Shown: positions 1-5,871 of the stretch, in pieces
Position numbering within the stretch: position 1 is the first letter of the stretch
How the letters are laid out: each line of letters starts with the position of its first letter
Assembly: GCA_023388385.1 (NCBI GenBank)
Contig: JAEWGK010000284.1
Span: forward strand, 1-5,871
Length of the DNA stretch: 5,871 nucleotides
Source: Actinomycetes bacterium
GTDB taxonomy: Bacteria > Actinomycetota > Actinomycetes > Mycobacteriales > Mycobacteriaceae
Direction of reading: 5' to 3'
Translations under genes and position numbers: made by a program
Notes under the pieces: model-generated
Told to the model about the DNA's origin: nothing
The model's database searches: none
The model's input: the letters and a program-made list of their open reading frames with translations, nothing else

Positions 1-876
<876 letters not shown>

Positions 877-934
877 GTCCGTCTCCGTTTCTGGTCTGTT
901 GTGTCGTGGGATGGGGTCGCCGAGTGGGGCGGGG

Positions 935-2260
935 CTACAGCTTCGGCTTGATGTCGCGCTCGAAGGTGGTGGTCAGGCGGGCCTGCAGGTCCTCCATGGT
1001 CTTCTGGACCGGGGCGCCGGACAGCAGGATGGACTCCAGGGAGTCGCCGATGGCGCGGTCGCCGCCCGGGATGAAGACGCGAACGTTGTCCTGCACGCGG
1101 GTGTGCGGCAGCTGCTCGACGGCGGTGCGCGCGTTCGGGTTCTCGTCCATGTACGCGACGTGCTCCGGGTCCTCGACCGCGGCGGAGCGGACCGGCATGT
1201 AGCCGACCTCGCGGGACCAGTACGCGGTGTTCTCCACGTTGGTGATGAAGTCGATGAATTTCGCGGCGTTGATCTGGCGCTCCTCCGGGATGGAGGCCGG
1301 GATGGCCAGGCCGGCGCCTCCGGTCGGGCAGCCGCCGTCGCCGTGCGGATTCGGCAGGAAGGCGGTGCCGACCTCGAACTTCGCGGTCTCGGTGATGCCC
1401 GCCAGGTCACCGGTGGAGGCGACGACGGAGCCGAGGACACCGGTGCCGAACTCGTTGGACAGGTCGTTGGAGACCGTGGCCCAGCCGTCGTCGACGGTGG
1501 ACTTCAGCCACTCGACGCCCTTGAGGGTCTCCGAGGAGGTGAGCTTCATGTCCCACTCGTCGGAGTAGGAGCCGCCCATGGTCCACAACGGGCCCTCGAA
1601 GGTCCAGGACAGGTAGTCGACGGCGTTGCCCCAGCCGTGGGCGAAGCCGCCGTCCATGCGCTCCTGGAGCTTCTTGCCCCACTCCGTCATCTCGTCCCAG
1701 GTCTCCGGGCCGCGGTCCGGCAGACCGGCGGCGGCCCACAGGTCCTTGTTGTAGTAGAACAGCGGAGTCGAGCGGGCGAACGGCATGGCGTAGTGGCCGC
1801 CGTCCAGGTTGTAGTCCCCGTACAGGGACGGGACGAAGGTGGAGGTGTCGATGCCGGCCTTCGGGGCGATGTCGTCGATGTTCGCGATCTGCTTGTTCAG
1901 CGCGAAGTTGAACCACCACACGTCGGACAGGACGACGAGGTCCGGCAGGTCAGAGCCGGTGAGGGCGGCATTGAACTTCTGCGCGATCTCCTCGTAGTTC
2001 GCGCCGCCGTCGACCAGGCGGACCTTGAGGTCCGGGTTGGCCTCCTCGAAGCGGCGGATGAGCTCCTCCTCGACCGCCTTGGAGGACGCCGGGTGGTTGG
2101 ACCACCAGACGATGGTGTTAGGGTCGGACTCGGCCTTGCCGGCGGAGCCGCCGGTGCCGGCGCAGGCGGCGAGCGTGGCGCCGGCGCCGGTCAGGCCCAT
2201 GAGGGCGAGGAAGCTGCGGCGGTCGAGGGCCGGGAGGCGGCGGGGGTTGATGGAATTCAC
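935..2260 (-). CDS. ugpB: Extracellular solute-binding lipoprotein of the Ugp importer
   Basis: This 441-residue protein captures substrate outside the membrane and delivers it to UgpA-UgpE. The N-terminus holds a twin-arginine motif (R14-R15 in [10 protein letters not shown]), a hydrophobic stretch, and the lipobox LAAC with C33 as the lipidated cysteine, followed by a Gly/Ser-rich linker. It should therefore be Tat-exported and membrane-anchored. The mature part reads as a family-1 binding protein: [10 protein letters not shown] at about 51-60, [10 protein letters not shown] around 104-113, [21 protein letters not shown] (about 161-181), GYMPVRSAA near 353-361. R402 in [12 protein letters not shown] appears by eye to match the arginine in the C-terminal QIRTIVDEELES region of E. 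coli UgpB; that alignment is from memory. The GTG at 2260 is chosen because GAAGGA (2269-2274) lies 8 nt upstream and the signal peptide begins right after it; the frame stays open further upstream but reads unlike protein. Substrate is inferred: glycerol-3-phosphate or a glycerophosphodiester, though a sugar is possible for this family. Confidence 0.88.
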   Translation of the reverse strand: MNSINPRRLPALDRRSFLALMGLTGAGATLAACAGTGGSAGKAESDPNTIVWWSNHPASSKAVEEELIRRFEEANPDLKVRLVDGGANYEEIAQKFNAALTGSDLPDLVVLSDVWWFNFALNKQIANIDDIAPKAGIDTSTFVPSLYGDYNLDGGHYAMPFARSTPLFYYNKDLWAAAGLPDRGPETWDEMTEWGKKLQERMDGGFAHGWGNAVDYLSWTFEGPLWTMGGSYSDEWDMKLTSSETLKGVEWLKSTVDDGWATVSNDLSNEFGTGVLGSVVASTGDLAGITETAKFEVGTAFLPNPHGDGGCPTGGAGLAIPASIPEERQINAAKFIDFITNVENTAYWSREVGYMPVRSAAVEDPEHVAYMDENPNARTAVEQLPHTRVQDNVRVFIPGGDRAIGDSLESILLSGAPVQKTMEDLQARLTTTFERDIKPKL

Positions 2261-2370
2261 GGTGACGTTCCTTCGGGTGGGGTGTGCGGTGGGTCGGGGC
2301 CGGCGGATGCCGGGCCACGGTGGCCGCTGGCGGGGGCCCGCCTGCGGTGTCGGTGTGCGCGCGCCGCGTC

Positions 2371-2398
2371 GCCGCCCGGAGGGGGTCCCCCGGGCGGC
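2371..2398 (-). other. GC-rich RNA hairpin just after ugpE
   Basis: The 9-nt arms GCCGCCCGG (2371-2379) and CCGGGCGGC (2390-2398) are perfectly complementary. They fold on the ugpE transcript starting 5 nt after its stop codon. No T-run follows on the minus strand, so a strong intrinsic terminator is not indicated. More likely it is a partial terminator or an mRNA stability element that separates expression of the permease genes from ugpB-ugpC. The rest of the 143-nt gap (2261-2403) is very GC-rich, with another small palindrome GGCCAC-G-GTGGCC (2313-2325). I see no convincing -10 box there for an internal ugpB promoter. Confidence 0.5.
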
Positions 2399-2403
2399 AG
2401 GGC

Positions 2404-3240
2404 TCAGCCCTTCACGGCGCCCGAGGTCAGGCCCTTGATCATGTACTTGTTCAGGGCGAGGAACAGGAGGAGGACCGGGATCATCGTCATGATGGTCGCC
2501 GCCATGACGGGGCCCCAGTTCGAGATGCCGTCGTTGTTCTGCAACATGGTCAGGCCGACCGGCAGCGTCGCGGACCGCGACGTCTCCGCCATCAGGAATG
2601 GCCACAGGTACTGGTTCCACTCGTTGACGACGGTGATCATCGAGAACGCGACGAGCGTCGGCAGCGAGATGGGCAGCAGCACCTGGAACAGCAGGCGGAA
2701 CGGCCCGGCGCCGTCCATGCGCGCCGCCTCCACGATTTCCCGGGGGATGGACATGAAGTGGTTGCGCATGAGGAATGTGCCGAAGGCGATGCCCGCCAGC
2801 GGCACGATGATGCCGGTGTACGTGTCGCGCCAGCCCAGCTGGCTGGCCAGGGCGTAGTTCGAGATCACCGTGACCTCGCTGGGCACCATCAGCGCCGAGA
2901 TGACGATGATGAAGACGATGTTGCGGCCCGGGAACCGCAGGATCGCCAGGGCGTACGCGGAGATGACGCCCAGGATGATCTTGATGGTGCACAGCACCAC
3001 CGTGATGACGATGGAGTTGATGAAGTAGTCCGCGAAGTCGACGCGCGTGAAGACGTCGCGGTAGTTCTCCCAGCGGAACTCCGTGGGCCACCACCGCGCC
3101 GGAACGCTGTAGATCTCCCCGTGGGACTTGAAGCTGGTGAGGACGATCCAGACGAGGGGCACGCCGATGAAGAGGATCGCCAGGGCCATGCCCAGGTATC
3201 CGACGACCTTCCAGCCGGTGCCGCGTTCGGTGCCGATCAC
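2404..3240 (-). CDS. ugpE: ABC importer permease subunit UgpE (MalG type)
   Basis: This is a 278-residue integral membrane protein, one half of the substrate channel. Hydrophobic segments at about 11-35, 74-98, 105-127, 142-160, 187-206 and 245-264 give the expected six membrane spans. The cytoplasmic coupling loop carries the EAA signature EAARMDGAGPFRLLFQVLLP (171-190), which docks on the ATPase. The segments VPLVWIVLTSFK and the C-terminal LNKYMIKGLTSGAVKG are characteristic of MalG/UgpE permeases, and the length is close to E. coli UgpE (281). The GTG start at 3240 overlaps the ugpA TGA stop by 4 nt (GTGA), with AAGGAG at 3249-3254 giving an 8-nt spacing. This layout suggests translational coupling, so that the two permeases are made in equal amounts. 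The reading frame remains open upstream but is a shadow of ugpA. Substrate specificity comes from context only. Confidence 0.92.
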   Translation of the reverse strand: MIGTERGTGWKVVGYLGMALAILFIGVPLVWIVLTSFKSHGEIYSVPARWWPTEFRWENYRDVFTRVDFADYFINSIVITVVLCTIKIILGVISAYALAILRFPGRNIVFIIVISALMVPSEVTVISNYALASQLGWRDTYTGIIVPLAGIAFGTFLMRNHFMSIPREIVEAARMDGAGPFRLLFQVLLPISLPTLVAFSMITVVNEWNQYLWPFLMAETSRSATLPVGLTMLQNNDGISNWGPVMAATIMTMIPVLLLFLALNKYMIKGLTSGAVKG

Positions 3241-4160
3241 TTGACGTTCTCCTTGTCCATCATGCGGACCTGGATGAGGGTCACGACGAGCAGGATGAGG
3301 AAGAGGATGGTCGCCACAGTCGCGCCGTAGCCGGCGCGGAAGTTGACGAACGTCTCCCGGTAAATCTGGAACACCAGCGTCGTGGTGCCGTCGCCCTGCG
3401 GCCCACCCCTGGTCATCGTGTTGATGATGTCGAACACCTGCACCGAGTTGAGGGTGACGGTGATCGACAGGAAGAAGGTGGTGGGCCGCAGCTGCGGCAG
3501 GGTGACGCGCCAGAAGCGGGTCCACGCGGGGGCGCCGTCGATGGCCGCGGCCTCCGCCAGGTCCTTGTTCAGGCCCTGCAGGGCGGCCAGGTAGATGACG
3601 AAGGCGTAGCCGAGGTTCTTCCAGACGAAGGTGAAGGTCACCATCACCAGCGCCCAGAACGGGTCCTGGTACCACTGCGGGCCGTTCACGCCGATGCGGT
3701 GGAACAGGTCGGCGACCAGGCCGAACGTCGGGTCGAAGACGAACTGGAAGGCGACGCCGATGGCGGCGCCGGAGATGACGAACGGCGCGAACACCATCGA
3801 CCGGACGACGTTGCGGCCCTTCAGCCTCTGGTCCAGCAGCAGCGCCAAGCCGAGGCCGAGCGCCATCGAGCCGGCGACAGCGAAGAAGGTGAAGAACACG
3901 GTGTTGCCGACGACGCGCAGCGTGTCATCGCGCGTGAACCACTCGACGTAGTTGTCGAATCCGATGAACGTCGAGGTCGGCGAGGAGATGTTCCAGTCGA
4001 AGAAGGACAGCCGGATGTTGTCGATCAGCGGCCGGTAGGTCCACACCGCCAGCAGGATCAGGTTGGGGGCGAGCAGGAGCGCGGCGAGAAGCCACTCCCC
4101 GCGCCTCGCGCGGCGCGCCTTCGCCTCCAGCGCCCTCGTATCGCCGTTCGTTTCAGCCAC
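3237..4160 (-). CDS. ugpA: ABC importer permease subunit UgpA (MalF type)
   Basis: This 307-residue integral membrane protein is the partner permease of UgpE and the first gene of the operon. Membrane segments lie at about 22-43, 86-110, 119-141, 168-192, 226-247 and 278-298. The EAA coupling loop is LAEAAAIDGAPAWTRFWRVT (201-220). The stretches YRPLIDNIRLSFFDW (42-56) and FDIINTMTRGGPQGDGTTTL (243-262) are typical of the UgpA/MalF-like CUT1 permeases, and E. coli UgpA has 295 residues. The GTG at 4160 is preferred: its product begins with a short charged tail before the first membrane span. The frame extends to a TTG at 4217 that would add 19 Gly/Pro/Cys-rich residues unlike the family. No good ribosome-binding site precedes the GTG, but a GACAAT box ends 8 nt upstream, so the message may be leaderless. 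In C. glutamicum the ugpAEBC operon is induced by phosphate starvation; the same control here is only inferred. Confidence 0.91.
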   Translation of the reverse strand: MAETNGDTRALEAKARRARRGEWLLAALLLAPNLILLAVWTYRPLIDNIRLSFFDWNISSPTSTFIGFDNYVEWFTRDDTLRVVGNTVFFTFFAVAGSMALGLGLALLLDQRLKGRNVVRSMVFAPFVISGAAIGVAFQFVFDPTFGLVADLFHRIGVNGPQWYQDPFWALVMVTFTFVWKNLGYAFVIYLAALQGLNKDLAEAAAIDGAPAWTRFWRVTLPQLRPTTFFLSITVTLNSVQVFDIINTMTRGGPQGDGTTTLVFQIYRETFVNFRAGYGATVATILFLILLVVTLIQVRMMDKENVK

Positions 4161-4168
4161 GAGGGGGC

Positions 4169-4174
4169 ATTGTC
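4169..4174 (-). promoter_or_regulatory. Candidate -10 box of ugpA
   Basis: On the minus strand the hexamer reads GACAAT and ends 8 nt before the GTG start of ugpA, which would put transcription start within about 2 nt of the start codon. No good -35 box sits at the normal distance; TTGCCT (4195-4200) is 20 nt away, which is too far. This is the only AT-containing box close enough, and it fits the absence of a ribosome-binding site, but the match is modest. Confidence 0.35.
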
Positions 4175-4202
4175 CACCAGGCGGGTTACCGGGCAGGCAA
4201 CC

Positions 4203-4214
4203 CCCGTTTACGGG
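4203..4214. repeat. Short near-palindrome CCCGT-TT-ACGGG
   Basis: The 5-nt arms CCCGT and ACGGG are separated by two T residues. It lies 43 nt upstream of the ugpA start, between the larger inverted repeat and the candidate -10. It could be an operator half of the ugpA control region, but its small size makes chance quite possible. Confidence 0.4.
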
Positions 4215-4217
4215 CAA

Positions 4218-4250
4218 TCGGGCATCTGCTGAATCAAAGAAGATGCCCGA
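4218..4250. repeat. 10-bp perfect inverted repeat upstream of ugpA
   Basis: The arms TCGGGCATCT (4218-4227) and AGATGCCCGA (4241-4250) are exact reverse complements separated by 13 nt. Two more base pairs match beyond a single mismatch, giving 12 of 13. No T-run follows on either strand and no gene ends nearby, so it is not a terminator. It ends 58 nt upstream of the ugpA start, which suits an activator or repressor site, or a foldable element if transcription starts further upstream. Confidence 0.65.
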
Positions 4251-4372
4251 ATGAACATCCGGTTGCGCGTCGCTTCACCCCCGGAATGAGCCCGGCGACG
4301 CGCACGCCCCGCCCCGCACACCTCGGCCCGCACGGCCGGCGACGCCCCCCGGCAGGCGGCGTTGATGACCGC

Positions 4373-4382
4373 CAGTGCACTG
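4373..4382. repeat. Perfect palindrome CAGTGCACTG
   Basis: A 10-bp uninterrupted palindrome sits 27 nt upstream of the TATGCT box of the ahpD-like gene. Its placement near the -35 region is compatible with an operator, but no regulator is recognised from the motif. Confidence 0.45.
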
Positions 4383-4394
4383 TTACCACCCGCA

Positions 4395-4414
4395 CATACC
4401 CCATAAGGTATGCT
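4395..4414 (+). promoter_or_regulatory. Candidate promoter and overlapping operator of the ahpD-like gene
   Basis: CATACC (4395-4400) and GGTATG (4407-4412) form an inverted repeat with a 6-nt spacer, so the core is TAC-N8-GTA. Two TANNNT boxes overlap it: TAAGGT (4404-4409) and TATGCT (4409-4414). Transcription from TATGCT would start near 4421 and give a leader of about 48 nt. No clear -35 is visible. A protein bound to the repeat would cover the -10 and act as a repressor. The TAC-N8-GTA spacing resembles the YodB-type (HxlR/DUF24) sites of Bacillus, which respond to thiol-reactive compounds; that link is inference. Confidence 0.45.
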
Positions 4415-4468
4415 TCCGACATCATCGGATCGCCGCATGGGCGACAACCACGACAGAAAGGACACGTC

Positions 4469-4927
4469 ATGAGCGGGGGCAAGCCGGCCATCGGCACGAT
4501 CTTCCCGGAGGCGTTCAAGGCCCAGGCGGGCCTGACGCAGGCCATCTGGAGGAAGGGCGAGGAGGCGGGCGTCGGCCGCGACCTCATCGAACTCGTCTAC
4601 CTGCGCTGCTCGCAGCTCAACGGCTGCGCGTTCTGCCTGGACGTCCACCACCGGGAGGGCCTCAAGGCCGGCCTGACGGAGCTCAAGGCCTCCGTCGTCC
4701 CGGCATGGCGCGAGGCGCACGGCATCTTCGACGAGGAGGAGCAGGCCACCCTGGCCATCGCGGAGATCGTCTCCGACCCGGCGCGTGTGCCGTTCACCGA
4801 GGAGGAGTACCTCGAGGCCGTCGACGTCCTCGGCGAGGAGCGCGCCGCGGTCCTGGCCTGGGCCGGCATCTGCATGAACGGCTGGAACCGCATGCACGCG
4901 GTCTCCGGGACCCCGGTCGGCGGCTGA
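4469..4927 (+). CDS. AhpD-like / carboxymuconolactone decarboxylase family protein
   Basis: This 152-residue soluble protein belongs to the alkylhydroperoxidase AhpD-like group, whose members use a CxxC pair in thiol-disulfide or peroxide chemistry. The core motif is NGCAFCLDVHHREGLKAG (51-68), with C53, C56 and H60. E41 lies 12 residues before C53, so the Glu-12-Cys-3-Cys-4-His spacing equals that of Mycobacterium tuberculosis AhpD (E118, C130, C133, H137); the catalytic set is therefore complete. It is all-helical in appearance and has no signal peptide or membrane span. The ATG at 4469 has AAAGGA (4457-4462) 6 nt upstream; the frame stays open upstream but without coding character. A rhodanese follows after 46 nt, possibly in the same transcript. 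No ahpC neighbour is present, and at 152 residues it is shorter than true AhpD (about 177), so a general peroxidase or thiol oxidoreductase role is safer than the name AhpD. Confidence 0.9.
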   Translation: MSGGKPAIGTIFPEAFKAQAGLTQAIWRKGEEAGVGRDLIELVYLRCSQLNGCAFCLDVHHREGLKAGLTELKASVVPAWREAHGIFDEEEQATLAIAEIVSDPARVPFTEEEYLEAVDVLGEERAAVLAWAGICMNGWNRMHAVSGTPVGG

Positions 4928-4959
4928 TCCCGCCCCTCGACGCGACCATCACCGAACCC

Positions 4960-4965
4960 TAGACT
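4960..4965 (+). promoter_or_regulatory. Candidate -10 box of the rhodanese gene
   Basis: TAGACT fits the TANNNT pattern and ends 8 nt before the ATG at 4974, which would produce an almost leaderless message. GGAG (4966-4969) lies between the box and the ATG with a 4-nt spacing and could serve translation from a longer transcript started at the ahpD-like promoter. Both modes are possible; no clear -35 is seen. Confidence 0.35.
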
Positions 4966-4973
4966 GGAGAACC

Positions 4974-5270
4974 ATGGAATCCGTGAAAGTCACCGACGTC
5001 CCGTCCGACGCCCAGCTGGTCGACGTCCGCTCCGCCGCCGAGTGGGCCGAGGGCCATGCCGCCCAGGCCATCCACATCCCGATGGAGGAGATCCCCGTCC
5101 GCTACGGCGACCTGGATCTCGACCGCGATCTCTACATCATGTGCCGCTCGGGCGGCCGGTCGGCGCAGGTCGTCGACTGGCTGACCCGCAACGGGATCGA
5201 CTGCGTCAACGTGACCGGCGGCATCATCGACTGGGAGGCCGCCGGTCTGCCCATGAAGACCGGGGCGTAG
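4974..5270 (+). CDS. Single-domain rhodanese-like sulfurtransferase
   Basis: This 98-residue cytoplasmic protein is one complete rhodanese domain. It carries the N-terminal signature QLVDVRSAAEWAEGHAAQAI (14-33), the active-site loop CRSGGRS (57-63) with C57 as the persulfide-bearing cysteine, and the C-terminal NVTGGIIDWEAAGLP (79-93). The length is normal for stand-alone rhodaneses of the GlpE/PspE type. Such proteins move sulfane sulfur between donors and thiol acceptors. The six-residue loop after the cysteine matches sulfur-specific rhodaneses rather than the longer loop of Cdc25-like relatives. The ATG at 4974 has GGAG 4 nt upstream. The ahpD-like gene ends 46 nt before and a hairpin terminator follows, so the two genes may form one unit concerned with thiol or persulfide balance; that role is inferred. 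The physiological sulfur donor cannot be told from sequence. Confidence 0.93.
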   Translation: MESVKVTDVPSDAQLVDVRSAAEWAEGHAAQAIHIPMEEIPVRYGDLDLDRDLYIMCRSGGRSAQVVDWLTRNGIDCVNVTGGIIDWEAAGLPMKTGA

Positions 5271-5291
5271 GCGCCCTCCATCCGGCACGTC

Positions 5292-5331
5292 CGGCGCGGG
5301 CGCGTGATCCGTGGGTCGCGCGCCCGCGCCG
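5292..5331 (+). terminator. Long GC hairpin after the rhodanese gene
   Basis: The 13-nt arms (5292-5304 and 5319-5331) are perfectly complementary around a 14-nt spacer that can itself pair further with G-U wobbles. It begins 22 nt after the rhodanese stop. No proper T-run follows, only scattered T residues at 5332-5336, as is common for hairpin terminators in actinobacteria. It should insulate the ahpD-like/rhodanese unit from the regulator gene downstream. Confidence 0.65.
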
Positions 5332-5410
5332 TCGTTCGCGTGACGACGCCCCCTCCCCGCGACCCGCCGCGATCCCAAGGAGGCGGATGTTACGGAAATC
5401 GCGGGAATAC

Positions 5411-5423
5411 CCCAATGATTGGG
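5411..5423. promoter_or_regulatory. Perfect palindrome, likely operator of the MarR-family gene
   Basis: CCCAAT-G-ATTGGG is a perfect 13-nt inverted repeat. It ends 15 nt before the TAGGAT box and 28 nt before the MarR start codon, so it overlaps the -35 region. MarR proteins usually bind short palindromes in their own promoters, which makes autoregulation the simplest reading. It is the only AT-containing palindrome in this GC-rich gap. Confidence 0.55.
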
Positions 5424-5438
5424 CCGATTCACGGGTTG

Positions 5439-5444
5439 TAGGAT
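5439..5444 (+). promoter_or_regulatory. Candidate -10 box of the MarR-family gene
   Basis: TAGGAT matches TANNNT and ends 7 nt before the ATG at 5452, so the transcript would start at about the A of the start codon (leaderless). No ribosome-binding site is placed correctly for this ATG, which supports the reading. The -35 region is poor in consensus and occupied by the palindrome. Confidence 0.5.
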
Positions 5445-5451
5445 CGGGGCC

Positions 5452-5871
5452 ATGCCCGAAACCATGCCCGTTCACGCATCCGATCCCGGATCCGACGACC
5501 TCCCCTCCCCACCACCCGCGGTGACGGAATCCGCGACATGGGCCCTCCGGACGCTGTCCCGCGACCTGCGCGCCGCGGTCGACCAGGCCTTGGACGAGGC
5601 CCCGGAGCCCGTCTCCCTGCGCGGCTACTGGCTGCTGGAGACCGTCGCCGCCGGCGATCCCCGCGCGCAGCGGGAGCTCGGCGACGCCCTGGGCGTCGAC
5701 CGCTCCGACATGGTCCGCCTCGTCGACTCCCTGGAGCAGGCCGGCCTGGTGCAGCGCACTCGCGACGACACGGACCGGCGCCGCCGCCTCATCGCCCCCA
5801 CCGACGCGGGCGAGACCGCGCGCCGCAGCCTGCGCCGCCGCCTGGCCGCCGCGGAGGCCGCCGTGCTGGCC
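5452..5871 (+). CDS. MarR-family transcriptional regulator, 3' end cut by window edge
   Basis: The 140 codons present encode a winged helix-turn-helix repressor of the MarR type, normally a dimer that senses small phenolic or oxidising compounds. A Pro/Ser/Asp-rich tail (about 1-25) comes first, then a helical dimerisation segment (about 28-50), the helix-turn-helix with RELGDALGVDRSDMVRLVDSLEQAG (split: RELGDALGVD 74-83, MVRLVDSLEQ 87-96), and the wing DDTDRRRRLIAPTDAG (105-120), which holds the conserved Asp-Arg pair. The C-terminal dimerisation helix has just begun at the edge; a full protein is usually 140-170 residues, so little is missing. The ATG at 5452 is favoured by the TAGGAT box 7 nt upstream. 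A second in-frame ATG at 5464 is the alternative. No cysteine is visible in this part, so a cysteine-based OhrR sensor is unlikely. Its target may be itself plus genes to the right, or the neighbouring ahpD-like unit. Confidence 0.88.
   Translation, partial: MPETMPVHASDPGSDDLPSPPPAVTESATWALRTLSRDLRAAVDQALDEAPEPVSLRGYWLLETVAAGDPRAQRELGDALGVDRSDMVRLVDSLEQAGLVQRTRDDTDRRRRLIAPTDAGETARRSLRRRLAAAEAAVLA

Larger units (their letters stand above)
4161..4468. other. Divergent intergenic region between ugpA and the ahpD-like gene
   Basis: No convincing protein-coding frame is seen in these 308 nt. Frames open across it on both strands lack a ribosome-binding site and encode low-complexity, Arg/Pro-rich sequence. 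The stretch near 4168-4260 is richer in A and T than its surroundings and contains the ugpA-side repeats. Positions 4290-4360 are very GC-rich without recognisable signals. Positions 4373-4414 hold two palindromes and the candidate promoter of the ahpD-like gene. It must contain the start signals for both divergent transcription units. Confidence 0.8.

Noticed and set aside
2284..3330. 348-codon plus-strand frame opposite ugpE
   Set aside because: Composition is Asp/Arg/His-rich repeats typical of antisense readings of a membrane protein gene; no family resemblance.
4161..4217. N-terminal extension of ugpA to a TTG at 4217
   Set aside because: The 19 added residues are rich in Gly, Pro and Cys, unlike UgpA N-termini, and the start has no ribosome-binding site; the GTG at 4160 fits the family length.
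4218..4250. Inverted repeat as a transcription terminator
   Set aside because: No gene ends there: both flanking genes point away from it, and neither side carries a T-run.
4208..4897. 229-codon minus-strand frame opposite the ahpD-like gene and across the intergenic region
   Set aside because: Antisense of a well-supported gene, low-complexity composition, no ribosome-binding site.
5387..5524. 45-codon open frame with AAGGAGG just upstream (5377-5383), overlapping the marR start
   Set aside because: The spacing between AAGGAGG and ATG is only 3 nt, there is no promoter-like box upstream, and the product is Pro-rich and runs out of frame over marR. A small upstream peptide cannot be fully excluded.

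Overview
The window is ordinary chromosomal DNA from a high-GC Gram-positive bacterium. Roughly two thirds of the bases are G or C, coding regions favour G/C at the third codon position, several starts are GTG, and TANNNT boxes lie 7-8 nt before some starts (a leaderless-type layout). The gene order ugpA-ugpE-ugpB-ugpC is the one I know from Corynebacterium glutamicum, so a member of the Corynebacteriales is the best guess. This is inferred from gene order and style, not from a database search.

Minus strand, 4160 down to 1: a four-gene ABC importer operon of the carbohydrate uptake-1 (MalFGK/Ugp) type. It encodes two permeases (ugpA and ugpE, overlapping by 4 nt), a lipoprotein solute-binding protein (ugpB) carrying a twin-arginine signal, and the ATPase (ugpC), which is cut by the left edge before its stop codon. 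Together they should import a glycerol-3-phosphate-type compound (sn-glycerol-3-phosphate or a glycerophosphodiester such as glycerophosphocholine). A strong GC-rich hairpin lies directly after the ugpE stop, in the 143-nt gap before ugpB.

Positions 4161-4468: a 308-nt divergent intergenic region with no convincing gene. It holds a 10-bp perfect inverted repeat with a 13-nt spacer on the ugpA side, a smaller near-palindrome, and, on the other side, a 10-bp perfect palindrome and a TAC-N8-GTA inverted repeat that overlaps a candidate -10 box.

Plus strand, 4469 to 5270: an AhpD-like (carboxymuconolactone decarboxylase superfamily) protein with the complete Glu/Cys/Cys/His set, followed 46 nt later by a single-domain rhodanese with an intact active-site cysteine loop. 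The pair suggests thiol, peroxide or persulfide chemistry. A long GC hairpin closes this unit.

Plus strand, 5452 to the right edge: the first 140 codons of a MarR-family regulator. A perfect CCCAAT-G-ATTGGG palindrome lies just upstream of its TANNNT box, the usual position for an autoregulatory operator.

I found no mobile element, CRISPR array, tRNA, rRNA or new defence-type system. The least explained parts are the palindromes in the two intergenic regions and the AhpD-like/rhodanese pairing.
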